Shown: positions 16,456 to 24,890, numbered from the stretch's first letter. The stretch: DNA of 64,000 nt from Solirubrobacter sp963848475 (GCA_963848475.1 CAWKDW010000020.1:802899-866898); one strand, 5' to 3'. Notes: generated by a model from the sequence alone, not told the origin. Program-made: numbers and translations.

Positions 16456-16994
16456 CCGGCGCCGACCGCGGACACCGCGCCGCGCAGCGCCCACTTCGCG
16501 AAGGTGTCGGCGAAGCGCTCGGCCGGCGCCGTGCAGTCGCCCGTGTCGCCGGAGAAGCACGCGCCGGTGTTGGGGAGCTCGCCGGCCAGCCGATCGCGCA
16601 GCTCCGCGGGGACGAGCGCGTGATCGACCACGTGGCCGAGCTCGTGCACGACCGTCGAGTCGCGGTCGAGCTTGCGCTCGCCGTCGAGGTAGGCGAGGTT
16701 GAACGTCACCTCGTACTGGCCTTCGGCGACCGGGCGCATGATGCCGACGGTGCGCCCATGGGGATCGGCGTAGGTGCTGATCGTGACCATGCCGTCGATG
16801 TCGTCGATCAGCTGGCGGGCCTCGGGCCGCGCCTGGTCGACGGCGGCCAGGATCCACGCGCGGTCGCTCGGCGCGACGTCGCCGGCGAAGCGGAACGTCG
16901 AGGCGCGAACCGCCGGATCGACGCGGAGCTCGCTCTCGCCACAGCCGGCCAGCGCGACGGTGGCGAGCAGGAGGAGAGCGCGGCGAAGCTGCAT
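16368..16994 (-). CDS. Lipoprotein with HExxH zinc-metalloprotease motif
   Basis: 208 residues. The lipoprotein signal (MQLRRALLLLATVALAGC) places the acylated cysteine at residue 18 or so. The mature part contains STVVHELGHVVDHAL, an HExxH zinc site with a downstream His, and four later residues typical of putative peptidases of unknown specificity. It should be anchored outside the membrane. The ORF stays open upstream through a rearranged cyclase fragment, so a start at 17387 would be artefactual. Convergent with the polyamine synthase homologue. Confidence 0.75.
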   Translation of the reverse strand: MQLRRALLLLATVALAGCGESELRVDPAVRASTFRFAGDVAPSDRAWILAAVDQARPEARQLIDDIDGMVTISTYADPHGRTVGIMRPVAEGQYEVTFNLAYLDGERKLDRDSTVVHELGHVVDHALVPAELRDRLAGELPNTGACFSGDTGDCTAPAERFADTFAKWALRGAVSAVGAGYSVATPASLEDWGAPLAALAIDVEVASR

Positions 16995-16999
16995 GGGCT

Positions 17000-17404
17000 G
17001 ATAGATCGGCCGGTGCTTCCCGCGCTTGAAGGCTGGGTAGCGGAGCGGGGCGTCGGCGCGGTCCTGGTCGCCGAGCTCGTGCGGCCCGAATCGCGCGGCC
17101 GCCCGCTCGGCGTCGTCCAGAGCGCGTGGGCCGCCGGCTGGTGCTTCTCGGGGTTCGGATCGTTCGAGTGAGCCTCGTGCTCCGGATCGTGGTCGTTCGG
17201 GACGTCCCGGGCGACGATGTCGGCGCCGACCGCGCACGGCGCTCGCGCCCCAGCCAGCGCGAGGCGTCACCTGAGATCCCACCGGCCCGCAGATACGCGG
17301 GCCGGTCGGCCACAACGCTCCGGAGCCGAGCCGGACGAGCACCACGTCCCCCGGCCGCAGCACGCCGCGGGTGACGATCGGCGCCACGGTGTCGATGCCG
17401 AGCG
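17000..17404 (-). pseudogene. Cyclase-family (kynurenine formamidase-like) gene fragment, middle part
   Basis: The minus-strand translation from about 17404 reads GIDTVAPIVTRGVLRPGDVV LVR and then, after frame changes, PAYLRAGGISGDASRWLG and AVGADIVARDVPND. These are the central conserved blocks of the cyclase family (PGDVVLVRxG, AVGADxxAxD). The first ~130 residues and the C-terminus are absent from this strand. The C-terminus occurs immediately adjacent on the opposite strand. No start codon context is evident. The stretch down to 17000 has no other convincing gene. Confidence 0.6.
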
Positions 17405-17540
17405 CCGGGCATCCAGATCATCGAATCGCTCTACCTCGAGGAGCTCGCGGCGGACGGGGTGAGCGAGTTCGGGTTCGTCTGCCTGCCGTTGAAGTTCCGG
17501 GGCGGGACCGGCTCGCCGGTGCGGCCGATCGCGCTCGTAT
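17400..17540 (+). pseudogene. Cyclase-family gene fragment, C-terminal part, inverted relative to the middle part
   Basis: The plus strand encodes IQIIESLYLEELAADGV SEFGFVCLPLK and ends PVRPIALV-stop, the usual cyclase-family C-terminus. It abuts, head to head, the minus-strand fragment that carries the middle of the same family. The breakpoint is near 17398-17406. An inversion within an ancestral gene, or a chimeric assembly join, explains this. Confidence 0.6.
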
Positions 17541-17613
17541 GACGGGTGGTCAGGTCGCGGGCGGCCCGGCGATCAGCGCGAGCCACTCCTGAGAAAGCCC
17601 GAGATCTACGGCC

Positions 17614-18535
17614 TCACGCGCTCACGGCGAACCCCTCACGCCAGCTCGGGTGGCTCGGCACCCACCCCAATTCGGCCTTCGCCTTGGCGTTGGAGGCGCC
17701 GCGCGACTCGGTCATCATCATCACCGCGGCGGGGCTGGCGACGATCCGCGCCAGCCAGGCCGGGACGTGACGCGGCGGCTTGGCGCCGAGCTCGGCCGCG
17801 AGGAACGGCAGCCATTCGCGGACGGGAGCGGGCTCGTCGTCGACGATGTTGTAGATCTCGCCGGGGCGGCCGCGCTCGATCGCGGCGAGGGTCGCCGTGG
17901 CGAGATCGTCCGCGTGCAGGAAGGACCAGAGCCCGTTGCCGTTGCCGACGAGCGGGAACTGGCGCTTGCGGATCATCTCGACCTGCTCGCCGCCGGGCGC
18001 CATCCCGGTACCGGGGCCGTAGAAGCCGCCGTAGCGGAGGACGATCCCGCCGGCCGCGGTGGTCAGCGCCTCCAGCCGGCGGATCGCCGCGTGGGTCTCG
18101 CGGATGCCCTTCGGCGGCTCGGGGTCGAGCGCGTCGGCCTCGGTCTTGACCGGCGCCGCCGGTGCGCGCGTAGGGCCAGCCGGCGAAGGACTGGGCGATC
18201 AGCCGCGTGTCCGGTGCGGCGGCCAGCAGGTGCTCGGTGCCCTCGGTCCGGAGCCGGTTGGTGGTCGCGAAGGCCTTGTCGATGTCCTTGAAGTCGATGC
18301 CGGTCAGCGCGGTCATCTGGTGGACGATCACGTCCGCGCGGGTGGCCTCGACGGCGGCCTTGACCGACGCGGCGTCGAGGCCGTCCATGACCTGCGCGTC
18401 GGCGCCGAGGGCGCGCAACTCGCCGGTCCTGGCTTGGCTGCGGGTGGTTCCGGTGACGGTGTGGCCGTTGGCGATCAGGAGCGGGATCAGCGCACGGCCG
18501 GCGGCGCCCGTGGCGCCTGCGATGAGGATGTGCAT
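17614..18535 (-). pseudogene. NAD-dependent epimerase/dehydratase, one frameshift, ECF41 target
   Basis: The extended-SDR N-terminus MHILIAGATGAAGRAL (NAD motif) runs to FAGWPYARTGG. After a one-base change near 18155 the rest (PVKTEADALDP, then MAPGGEQVEMIRKRQ, FLHADDLATATLAAI, EIYNIVDDEPAP) is in another frame. It is divergent from an ECF41 sigma factor and has a perfect ECF41-type promoter ending 10 nt before ATG 18535, giving a leaderless transcript. Epimerase/oxidoreductase genes are among the recognised partners of ECF41 factors. Substrate unknown. Confidence 0.82.
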
Positions 18536-18544
18536 GGTCCCTGT

Positions 18545-18571
18545 GACGAGATGGCGTGACACCCTGTGACA
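18545..18571 (-). promoter_or_regulatory. ECF41-type promoter TGTCACA-N16-CGTC
   Basis: On the minus strand TGTCACA (18571-18565), 16 nt, then CGTC (18548-18545) match the published ECF41 promoter motif exactly. The -35 begins 1 bp from the sigma factor's own GTG start. It drives the divergent epimerase. Confidence 0.8.
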
Positions 18572-18572
18572 G

Positions 18573-19460
18573 GTGGAGGAGCTGCGGCCACTGCTGTTCT
18601 CGATCGCCTACCGGATGCTCGGCTCGGTGGCCGAGGCCGAGGACGTCGTGCAGGAGGCCTATGTGCGCCGCGCGGCGCTCTCCGGCGAGGTGCAGTCCGA
18701 GCGGGCGTTCATGACCACGGTCACGTCCCGGCTCGCGATCGACGTGCTGCGCTCGGCGCGCGTGCGCCGCGAGACCTACGTCGGTGACTGGCTGCCCGAG
18801 CCGCTGGTGGAGCCCGAGGCGCCGGCGGTGGTGGAGACCGAGGAGACCGTCTCGCTGGCGATGCTCCTGCTGCTCGAGCGCCTGAACCCGATCGAGCGCG
18901 CCGTCTTCGTCCTGCGCGAGTCCTTCGACCTCGGCTTCGATCAGATCGCCGCGATCGTCGGTCGCAGCGAGGACAACTGCCGCCAGATCCTCACCCGTGC
19001 GCGGCGCCGGGTCGCCGACGAGCGGCCCCGCTTCGACGCGGACCCGGGGGAGGGTCGCGCGCTCGCCGCCCGCTTCCTCGCCGCCGCCCGCGAGGGCGAC
19101 CTGCAGGGACTCGTGGCGCTGCTCGCGCCCGACGCCGTGCTGATCGGCGACGGCGGCGGCGTCGCGCGTTCGATCCCGCACCCGATGCGCGGGGCGGCGG
19201 CGATCGGCCGCGCTCTGATCGCGTTCTACGGCCAGATCGACAGGCTGGGGGTCACGCTCGAGGTCGTTCGGGTCAACGGACAGCCGGGCTTCCGCTCGCT
19301 CGACGCCGAGGGGCGGATCGTCAACGTCGTCGGGCTCGACGTCTCCGGCGGCCAGGTCACCGCGCTGTACTCGATGCTCAACCCCGCCAAGCTCGCGCAC
19401 CTCGGCGAGACCTCGGAGCTCGGGCTGCGGCCCTCTAGTCGATCAGCGCCCCCGCGCTGA
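18573..19460 (+). CDS. ECF41-group sigma factor with fused SnoaL-like C-terminal domain
   Basis: 295 residues. Sigma region 2 (about 1-65, LGSVAEAEDVVQEAYVR) and region 4 (about 105-160, FDQIAAIVGRSEDNCRQIL) are joined by a linker with DWLPEPL, the ECF41 signature. A C-terminal NTF2/SnoaL-like domain (about 175-285) carries DGGG, the second signature that controls activity in place of an anti-sigma factor. It should transcribe the divergent epimerase via the adjacent motif. GTG 18573 lies 1 bp after the -35 element. The 3' end overlaps the convergent SDR by 26 nt. Confidence 0.92.
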   Translation: MEELRPLLFSIAYRMLGSVAEAEDVVQEAYVRRAALSGEVQSERAFMTTVTSRLAIDVLRSARVRRETYVGDWLPEPLVEPEAPAVVETEETVSLAMLLLLERLNPIERAVFVLRESFDLGFDQIAAIVGRSEDNCRQILTRARRRVADERPRFDADPGEGRALAARFLAAAREGDLQGLVALLAPDAVLIGDGGGVARSIPHPMRGAAAIGRALIAFYGQIDRLGVTLEVVRVNGQPGFRSLDAEGRIVNVVGLDVSGGQVTALYSMLNPAKLAHLGETSELGLRPSSRSAPPR

Positions 19461-20190
19461 CGTTGACCGTCGCGGCGGTCATGGTGCGAGCCTTGTCGGA
19501 GGCGACGAAGGCGGCGACGTTGCCGACGTCCTCGAGCGTCGCCGAGCGGCCGGTCATCGTCAGGTCATCGAGGCTCTTGACGAGCTGGTCGCGGCCGGCG
19601 AAACCCCGCGGGATCGACTCCGGGACGCCACCGGTGCGCAGCGTGACGACCCGGACGCCGTACTTGCCGTATTCGCAGGAGAGCTGCTTGCGCATCGACT
19701 CCAGCGCCTCGAACGCGGTCTGCAGACCGCCGAGGCTGTAGCCCGGGAGCGGGTCGCCCGAGCCGCCGAAGTTGAGGATCACGCCGCCGCCGGAGCCGAT
19801 CATCCGCCGCGCGGCCGCCTTCTGGGTCAGGAAGTTCGTGCGCACGCAGGTGACGATCGGCGCCAGATAGTCCTCGACGTCCATCTCGGCCATCGGCGTG
19901 CCCTGGACGTCGTTGTGGTTGATCACGTTGAAGGAGATGTCGATGCGTCCGGCGGCGGCGACGACCGCCTCGGCGTGCGCCTCGACCGCCGCGCCGTCGA
20001 GTGCGTCGACTCGAGCGGTCTCGGCACGGCCGCCTGCTCTGCGGATGTCGTCGGCGACCACTTCGAGCGTCGCGGCGGTGCGGCCGGCGAGGAAGACCCG
20101 GGCGCCCTCACGTCCGAAGGCCCGCGCGACGGCCCCGCCGATCGAGCCGCCACCGCCGTAGATCACCGCGTTCTTGTCCTTGAGGAGCAT
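19435..20190 (-). CDS. SDR-family protein lacking the catalytic lysine
   Basis: 251 residues from ATG 20190 (MLLKDKNAVIYGGGGSIGGA). The fold is SDR-like, but the dinucleotide motif is GGGGSIGG, the usual NNAG is INHN, and the YxxxK position reads YSLGG, so the catalytic Lys is replaced by Gly. The serine (NFGGSG) and tyrosine remain. It may be a non-classical reductase or a non-catalytic binder. It is convergent with the ECF41 gene. The substrate is unknown. Confidence 0.82.
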   Translation of the reverse strand: MLLKDKNAVIYGGGGSIGGAVARAFGREGARVFLAGRTAATLEVVADDIRRAGGRAETARVDALDGAAVEAHAEAVVAAAGRIDISFNVINHNDVQGTPMAEMDVEDYLAPIVTCVRTNFLTQKAAARRMIGSGGGVILNFGGSGDPLPGYSLGGLQTAFEALESMRKQLSCEYGKYGVRVVTLRTGGVPESIPRGFAGRDQLVKSLDDLTMTGRSATLEDVGNVAAFVASDKARTMTAATVNVSAGALID

Positions 20191-20219
20191 GTGCCTGTGA
20201 CCCCCTTGCGGTCTGGAAC

Positions 20220-20462
20220 TCATCGTTCGTCGGGTACGTCCGTCACGAACCTGTGGCCCGGCGCGTGCGTCAGCATCAGCTCGGGCCTGCTTGCGGCCGC
20301 GACGGCCTGAGGCGTGACGCCGCAGGCCCAGAAGACCGGGACCTCGCCGGCGCGGAGCTCGACCGGGTCGCCGTTTGTCGGGTGCCGCGAGCTCGCGTTC
20401 AGCTCGTCCACCCGTTCGCCCTGATCGCGGCGCGCACCGAATGCGGGTCCGGGTCCATCCAC
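20220..20462 (-). pseudogene. Truncated DUF1445 (D-glutamate cyclase-like) C-terminal remnant
   Basis: The translated GDPVELRAGEVPVFWACGV TPQAVAAAS and THAPGHRFVTDV are the C-terminal signature of DUF1445 hydro-lyases/D-glutamate cyclases, normally about 260 residues. Only about 60 residues remain. The sequence upstream on this strand is the start of an oppositely oriented MFS gene. The family's N-terminal two thirds are lost. Confidence 0.7.
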
Positions 20463-20482
20463 GGTTTGTATCGTCCCGCCGC

Positions 20483-21628
20483 GTGACCGCGCGCTGGGGA
20501 ACCGTCGCCGCCTACGCCGCGGTCGCGGCGGCGAACCAGCTGCTGTGGCTGACCTACGCGCCGATCACGACCGCCACCGCCGAGCACTTCGACGTCTCCG
20601 AGACCGCCGTCGGCTGGCTCTCGCAGGTCTTCCCGCTGCTCTACGTGGTGCTCGCGATCCCCGCGGGCCTGGCGCTGGACCGCCGTTTCCGGTCCTCGCT
20701 GCTGACGGGCGCGTGGCTGACCGCGGTCGGCGGCGCGGTGCGGCTCGGGATCGACACGTTCGCCGCCGCCCTGGCCGGGCAGATCCTGATCGCGATCGCG
20801 CAGCCGCTGATCCTCAACGCGGTCACGAAAGTGGCGGTCACCTCGTTGCCGCCCGAGGAGCGCACGCGCGGCATCTCGCTCGGCTCGGCGGGGATCTTCG
20901 CCGGCACGGCCCTCGCGCTCCCGCTCGGCCCGCTGCTCGGCGACGCCGGGTCACTGATCCCGCTGCTGGTCTTCGATCTCGTCGCCGCGGTGGCCGCCGC
21001 TCTCTGGCTGACCGGGGCGATGTTCCGCGCGCCGGCGGTGGCCGCGGCGCCCGTGCTCGCCGCTTCGTCGCCCGGCGCCGCTCCCGCGTTCGCCGGCCGC
21101 CGCGAGTTGCGGGTCGTCTGGGCCGATCGCAGCATCCGGCGCCTCGCGGGCGTCGCCTTCCTCGGCTTCGGCGTCTTCGTCGCCCTCACCACCTGGCTTC
21201 AGGCGCTGCTCGAGCCCGCCGGCATCTCGGACGAGACCGCGGGCTGGCTGCTCGGCGCGATGGTGCTCTCCGGGGTCGCCGGCTCCGCGTTGCTGCCCGC
21301 TCCGCTCGCCCGTCGCGGCGCCGAGCGGACCTTCCTGCGCGTCGCCGCCGTCGTCGCCGCCGCGGGCTGCGTGACCCTGGCGCTCGCCCCGGGCGCGGCG
21401 TTGCTCGTGGTCGTGCCGCTGGGGGTCGTCCTGCTCGGGAGCCTGCCCGTGATCCTCGAACTGACGGAGCGGCGCTCGCCGACGAGCGCCGCGACGGGGC
21501 TGATCTGGCTCGCCGGCAACGCCGGGGGGATCGTCGTGGCCGTGCTCGTGCAGACCACGTCGGGCCATCCGGGCGCGGCGTTCTCGCTGCTTGCGGCAAC
21601 CGCCGCGCTTGTGCTGCTCGTCGCCTGA
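20483..21628 (+). CDS. Major facilitator superfamily transporter
   Basis: 381 residues with about 12 hydrophobic segments. The N-terminus has an MFS loop 2-3 motif variant (GLALDRRFRSSLLTGAW), and the central cytoplasmic loop is alanine/proline-rich (about 180-205). It resembles CynX/NimT or FLVCR-like permeases, whose substrates are small organic ions. GTG 20483 is chosen because TATCGT (20469-20474) lies 8 nt upstream. The truncated DUF1445 gene directly opposite suggests the pair once acted together on an amino-acid-derived compound. Confidence 0.85.
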   Translation: MTARWGTVAAYAAVAAANQLLWLTYAPITTATAEHFDVSETAVGWLSQVFPLLYVVLAIPAGLALDRRFRSSLLTGAWLTAVGGAVRLGIDTFAAALAGQILIAIAQPLILNAVTKVAVTSLPPEERTRGISLGSAGIFAGTALALPLGPLLGDAGSLIPLLVFDLVAAVAAALWLTGAMFRAPAVAAAPVLAASSPGAAPAFAGRRELRVVWADRSIRRLAGVAFLGFGVFVALTTWLQALLEPAGISDETAGWLLGAMVLSGVAGSALLPAPLARRGAERTFLRVAAVVAAAGCVTLALAPGAALLVVVPLGVVLLGSLPVILELTERRSPTSAATGLIWLAGNAGGIVVAVLVQTTSGHPGAAFSLLAATAALVLLVA

Positions 21629-21661
21629 AGGAAGCCGCGGCCGCGCCGCGAACACACCCGC

Positions 21662-22081
21662 ATGAGCGAGACGGACCCCCGCACCGAGCCGCACGTCTCC
21701 ACCGAGGAGCTGCGCGCCGCCCTGTCCCCGCGCCGTGAGCCACGCCGCAACCCGGTGCTGGTCTCCGAGCATTCCGAGCACGCCGACCGCGAGCTCGCGG
21801 AACTCCGGACCCTGCTGGAGTCGGCCCGAGCCGGCGAGGACGGCCTGCGCAGCGAGCTCAACGCGAGCCGCCGCGCGATCGACTCCGCCCGCGCCGACGC
21901 GATCGAACTGCGCGCCGCGCTGGACGCCAGCCGCGGCGACGCGTCCGAGTTGCGCGCCGAGCTCACCGCCGCCCGCATCGACCTCCGCGAGCGCCGCTCA
22001 GCCCTCGACCGCCTCGCCAGCGCCGGCTTCTTCCGCCGCCGCAAGGTCCTCAGGGACCTCTCCGACCGCGGCCTGGTCTAG
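21662..22081 (+). CDS. Predicted coiled-coil protein of unknown function
   Basis: 139 residues, rich in Ala, Arg, Glu and Leu. Residues about 40-120 form heptad-like repeats (ELAELRTLLESARAG, ELNASRRAIDSARADAIELR, ELRAELTAARIDLRERRS), followed by a basic end (FFRRRKVLRDLSDRGLV). It has no signal or membrane segment. It lies 33 nt after the MFS gene and may be co-transcribed with it. It is followed by a perfect palindrome. No function can be assigned. Confidence 0.65.
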   Translation: MSETDPRTEPHVSTEELRAALSPRREPRRNPVLVSEHSEHADRELAELRTLLESARAGEDGLRSELNASRRAIDSARADAIELRAALDASRGDASELRAELTAARIDLRERRSALDRLASAGFFRRRKVLRDLSDRGLV

Positions 22082-22090
22082 ATGGAGAAA

Positions 22091-22115
22091 CCTAAAGGGG
22101 CCAGGCCCCTTTAGG
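22091..22115. repeat. Perfect 25-nt palindrome of the AAAGGGGCC family
   Basis: Two 12-nt arms (CCTAAAGGGGCC and its exact complement) flank a single A at 22103. It lies between convergent stop codons (22081 and 22118). A near-identical copy is at 35651-35675. The one-base loop is too tight for a normal RNA hairpin, though longer loops remain possible. Confidence 0.75.
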
Positions 22116-22117
22116 AA

Positions 22118-22840
22118 TCATTTACGTAGCCGGAGGTTCTGCATGCCGCCGTCGACGTGGAGGACCGTGCCGGTGGTCGAGGCGGCGGCCGGGGAGGCGA
22201 GGTAGGCGATCGCTTCGGCCACCTCGCGGGCGCTGACGAGGCGGCCCATGGGCTGGCGGGCCTCGAGCGCGGCGCGCTCGGCCGCGGAGTCCTCCGCCGC
22301 ATCCAGGAGGCGGCCGACCCACGGGGTGTCGGCGGTGCCCGGGTTGACGCAGTTGACGCGGATGCCTTCGCCGACGTGATCGGCGGCCATCGCCAGGGTC
22401 AGTGAGAGCACGGCGCCCTTGGATGCGCTGTAGAGCGCGCGCTGGGGGAGGCCGGCGGTCGCGGCGACCGAGCAGGTGTTGACGATCGAGGCGCAGGCGG
22501 ACTCGCGCAGCGCCGGCAGCGCCGCGCGCGTCACCCGCACCATGCCGACGACGTTGACGTCGTAGACGCGGTGCCACTCCTCATCCGGGTTGTCCTCGAC
22601 GGTTCCGGCGGCGCCGATCCCGGCGTTGTTGACGAGCACGTCGAGCCCACCCAGCCGCGACACAGCCTCCGCGACCGCGGTCGCGACCCCAGCCGCGTCG
22701 GTGACGTCGACGCGGATCGCGTCCTCGCTCTCGGCGACCTCGCGATCCAGGACCACGACCCGCGCGCCGCGTTCGCGCAGCACGGAGGCCGCTGCGGCCC
22801 CGATCCCCGACGCCCCGCCGGTGACGATCGCCCGCAGCAT
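22118..22840 (-). CDS. SDR-family NAD(P)-dependent dehydrogenase
   Basis: 240 residues, a classical SDR: IVTGGASGIGAAAASVL (cofactor), DVLVNNAGIGAAG, catalytic S and YSASK (YxxxK), and the C-terminal HVDGG typical of the FabG-like subgroup. The start codon overlaps the stop of the upstream ThDP-enzyme gene by 1 nt, so the two are translationally coupled. It probably reduces or oxidises the hydroxy/keto product of that enzyme (inference). TAP-type substrate residues cannot be inferred. Confidence 0.88.
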   Translation of the reverse strand: MLRAIVTGGASGIGAAAASVLRERGARVVVLDREVAESEDAIRVDVTDAAGVATAVAEAVSRLGGLDVLVNNAGIGAAGTVEDNPDEEWHRVYDVNVVGMVRVTRAALPALRESACASIVNTCSVAATAGLPQRALYSASKGAVLSLTLAMAADHVGEGIRVNCVNPGTADTPWVGRLLDAAEDSAAERAALEARQPMGRLVSAREVAEAIAYLASPAAASTTGTVLHVDGGMQNLRLRK

Positions 22841-24384
22841 CAGACCACCGCCTCGATCAGGTGCGGTCCGGGCTCACTCAGGGCCTCGCGGAACGCGGAG
22901 ACGAGCCCGGGCACGTCGTCGACGCGCCGCCCCGGCACGCCCATCGACTGCGCAAGCCCCGCGAAGCCGAGCTCCGGCCGGCCGATGTCCATCAGTTCGT
23001 GCGCGGCCTTGCCGTCGCCCTCGGCGCCGACGCGCGAGAACTCGAACTCGAGGATCGCGTAGGTGCGATTGGCGATGATGATCGTGGTCACGTCGAGGCC
23101 CTCCCGAGCCTGGGTCCAGAGCGACTGGATCGTGTACATCGCCGAGCCGTCGGCCTCGAGCGAGATCACCGGCCGACCGGGCGCTCCGACCGCGGCGCCC
23201 GTCGCCGCCGGAAGTCCCCAGCCGATCGCGCCGCCGGTCAGGAACAGGTAGTCATGCTCGCCGGCGCCCGCGGTGCGCTCGACGAACGCGATCGACGCCG
23301 TCACCGCCTCGTCGACCACGACCGCGCCGTCAGGCAGCAGCGCGCCGACGACCGCGGAGAGCTTGTCGACGTCGAGCGCCCCGCCCGTCGGCAGCGCCAC
23401 ACGCTCCAAGTCCGCCACCGACGGCACGTCGGATGCGGCACCGACCGCCGCCGCCAGGGCCTCCAACGCGGCCAGCGCGTCCTCGTCCGCGGAGGCGAGC
23501 ACCGTCACACCGGTCTGCGGGTCCGCGAGCACGCTCGGTCGCCCCGGGTAGGCGAAGAAGCCGACCGGCTGCTGCGAACCGGCGATCACGAGCTGCGAGA
23601 GACCGGCGAGCGCGTCGACGGCCAGCTCGGTCAGGTACGGGACACCCATCGGCCGCGGCCGTCCGCCGCCGCGCGCGAGCCGCACCGGGAACGTGTCACG
23701 GAAGAGGCGCGCGCCGGTCGCGGCGGCGATCCGCGCCGCGGCCCGCAGCCCGCGCTCGCCCGTCGTCACGCCGCCCAGGAGCAAGGCCGAAGCCGGGCCG
23801 CCCGAACGCAGCGCCCGCGCGGCAGCCTCCACCGCCTCGTCGGGGACGGGGAGCCGCGCGGACGCGGGCACCGCCGCGGCCGGCCCGAGACTCGGCTCCC
23901 AGCCCGCGTCGGCGGGCAGGATCAGCGTCGCGACACCGCCGGCGCGCGCCGCCGCGACCGCCAGCGCGGTGTCGGTCGCCGCCGAGCGCGCGTCGCGCGT
24001 CGTCCGCAGCCAGTGCGAGGCGGGCCGCGCGATCGACTCGATGTCGCTCGCCAGCGGCGCTCCGAGCGGCTTGTGCGCGACCGCGTGATCGCCGACCAGG
24101 TTCACCATCGGCGTCCGCGCCTTGAACGCGTTGTGGACGTTCGCGAACGCGTTGCCAAGACCGGGGCCGAGGTGCAACAGCGTCGCCGCGGGGTCCTCCG
24201 CCATCCGCGCGTAGCCGTCCGCCGCGCCCGACGCGACGCCCTCGAACAGCGTCAGCACGCCGCGAACGTCCGGAACGCGGTCGAGCGCCGCCACCAGGTG
24301 CATCTCCGACGTCCCGGGGTTCGCGAAGCAGACCCGCACCCCGCTCGCGGCCAGCGTCCGCAGGACGCTCTCCGCGCCGTTCAA
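22840..24384 (-). CDS. Thiamine-diphosphate-dependent enzyme, acetolactate synthase/benzoylformate decarboxylase-like
   Basis: 514 residues with the three POX domains. The ThDP-activating Glu is in LTLFEGVASGAADGYAR. The C-terminal cofactor motif is EADGSAMYTIQSLWTQAREG through IIIANRTY, in which the usual GDG appears as ADG. It is annotated as acetolactate synthase-like in relatives, but no regulatory subunit is nearby, so valine biosynthesis is unlikely. TTG 24384 overlaps the macrodomain stop. It is the middle gene of a macrodomain/ThDP/SDR operon. Decarboxylation or carboligation of a 2-keto acid is the likely chemistry. Confidence 0.82.
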   Translation of the reverse strand: MNGAESVLRTLAASGVRVCFANPGTSEMHLVAALDRVPDVRGVLTLFEGVASGAADGYARMAEDPAATLLHLGPGLGNAFANVHNAFKARTPMVNLVGDHAVAHKPLGAPLASDIESIARPASHWLRTTRDARSAATDTALAVAAARAGGVATLILPADAGWEPSLGPAAAVPASARLPVPDEAVEAAARALRSGGPASALLLGGVTTGERGLRAAARIAAATGARLFRDTFPVRLARGGGRPRPMGVPYLTELAVDALAGLSQLVIAGSQQPVGFFAYPGRPSVLADPQTGVTVLASADEDALAALEALAAAVGAASDVPSVADLERVALPTGGALDVDKLSAVVGALLPDGAVVVDEAVTASIAFVERTAGAGEHDYLFLTGGAIGWGLPAATGAAVGAPGRPVISLEADGSAMYTIQSLWTQAREGLDVTTIIIANRTYAILEFEFSRVGAEGDGKAAHELMDIGRPELGFAGLAQSMGVPGRRVDDVPGLVSAFREALSEPGPHLIEAVV

Positions 24385-24884
24385 AGCACGGCCTCGAACG
24401 CGCGATAGGCGTCATCACCGAAGAGCCAGAAGCGCGCCTCCTCGACCGACGGGTGTGCCTCCAATGCCGCGGACGTCGAGGCCACCGCAACCGAAGCGGC
24501 GAGGGGGAGCGGATAGCCGTAGATCCCCGTCGAGATCGCCGGGAACGCGACCCGCACATCGCCGGCGGAGGCGGCCAGTTCGATCGCCCGCCGGTGGCAG
24601 GAGGCGAGCAGGTCCGCCTCGCCACTCGAACCCCCGCGCCAGACCGGCCCGACGGTGTGGATGACATGGCGCACCGGCAGCTTCCCAGCGCCCGTGAGCT
24701 TCGCGTCGCCGGTCTCACAGCCGCCGAGCAGCCGGCATTCCTCGACGAGCGACGGTCCCGCCGCGCGATGGATCGCTCCATCCACGCCGCCGCCGCCGAG
24801 CAGGCTCGAGTTGGCGGCGTTGACGATCGCGTCGGCTTCCGAGTCGGTGGTGATGTCCCCCTGATGCAGCGTGATGCGCCCCAT
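24381..24884 (-). CDS. Macrodomain protein (O-acetyl-ADP-ribose deacetylase type)
   Basis: 167 residues, a single macrodomain. ADP-ribose-binding motifs are QGDITTDSEADAIVNAANSS, LLGGGGVDGAIHRAAG and the phosphate loop PAISTGIYGYPL. Members hydrolyse O-acetyl-ADP-ribose or mono-ADP-ribosyl bonds in the cytoplasm. TACAGT (complement at 24891-24896) lies 6 nt before ATG, giving a leaderless message. It leads an operon with the ThDP enzyme (4-nt overlap) and an SDR; why a macrodomain sits there is unclear. Confidence 0.92.
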   Translation of the reverse strand: MGRITLHQGDITTDSEADAIVNAANSSLLGGGGVDGAIHRAAGPSLVEECRLLGGCETGDAKLTGAGKLPVRHVIHTVGPVWRGGSSGEADLLASCHRRAIELAASAGDVRVAFPAISTGIYGYPLPLAASVAVASTSAALEAHPSVEEARFWLFGDDAYRAFEAVL

Positions 24885-24890
24885 CGCTCG

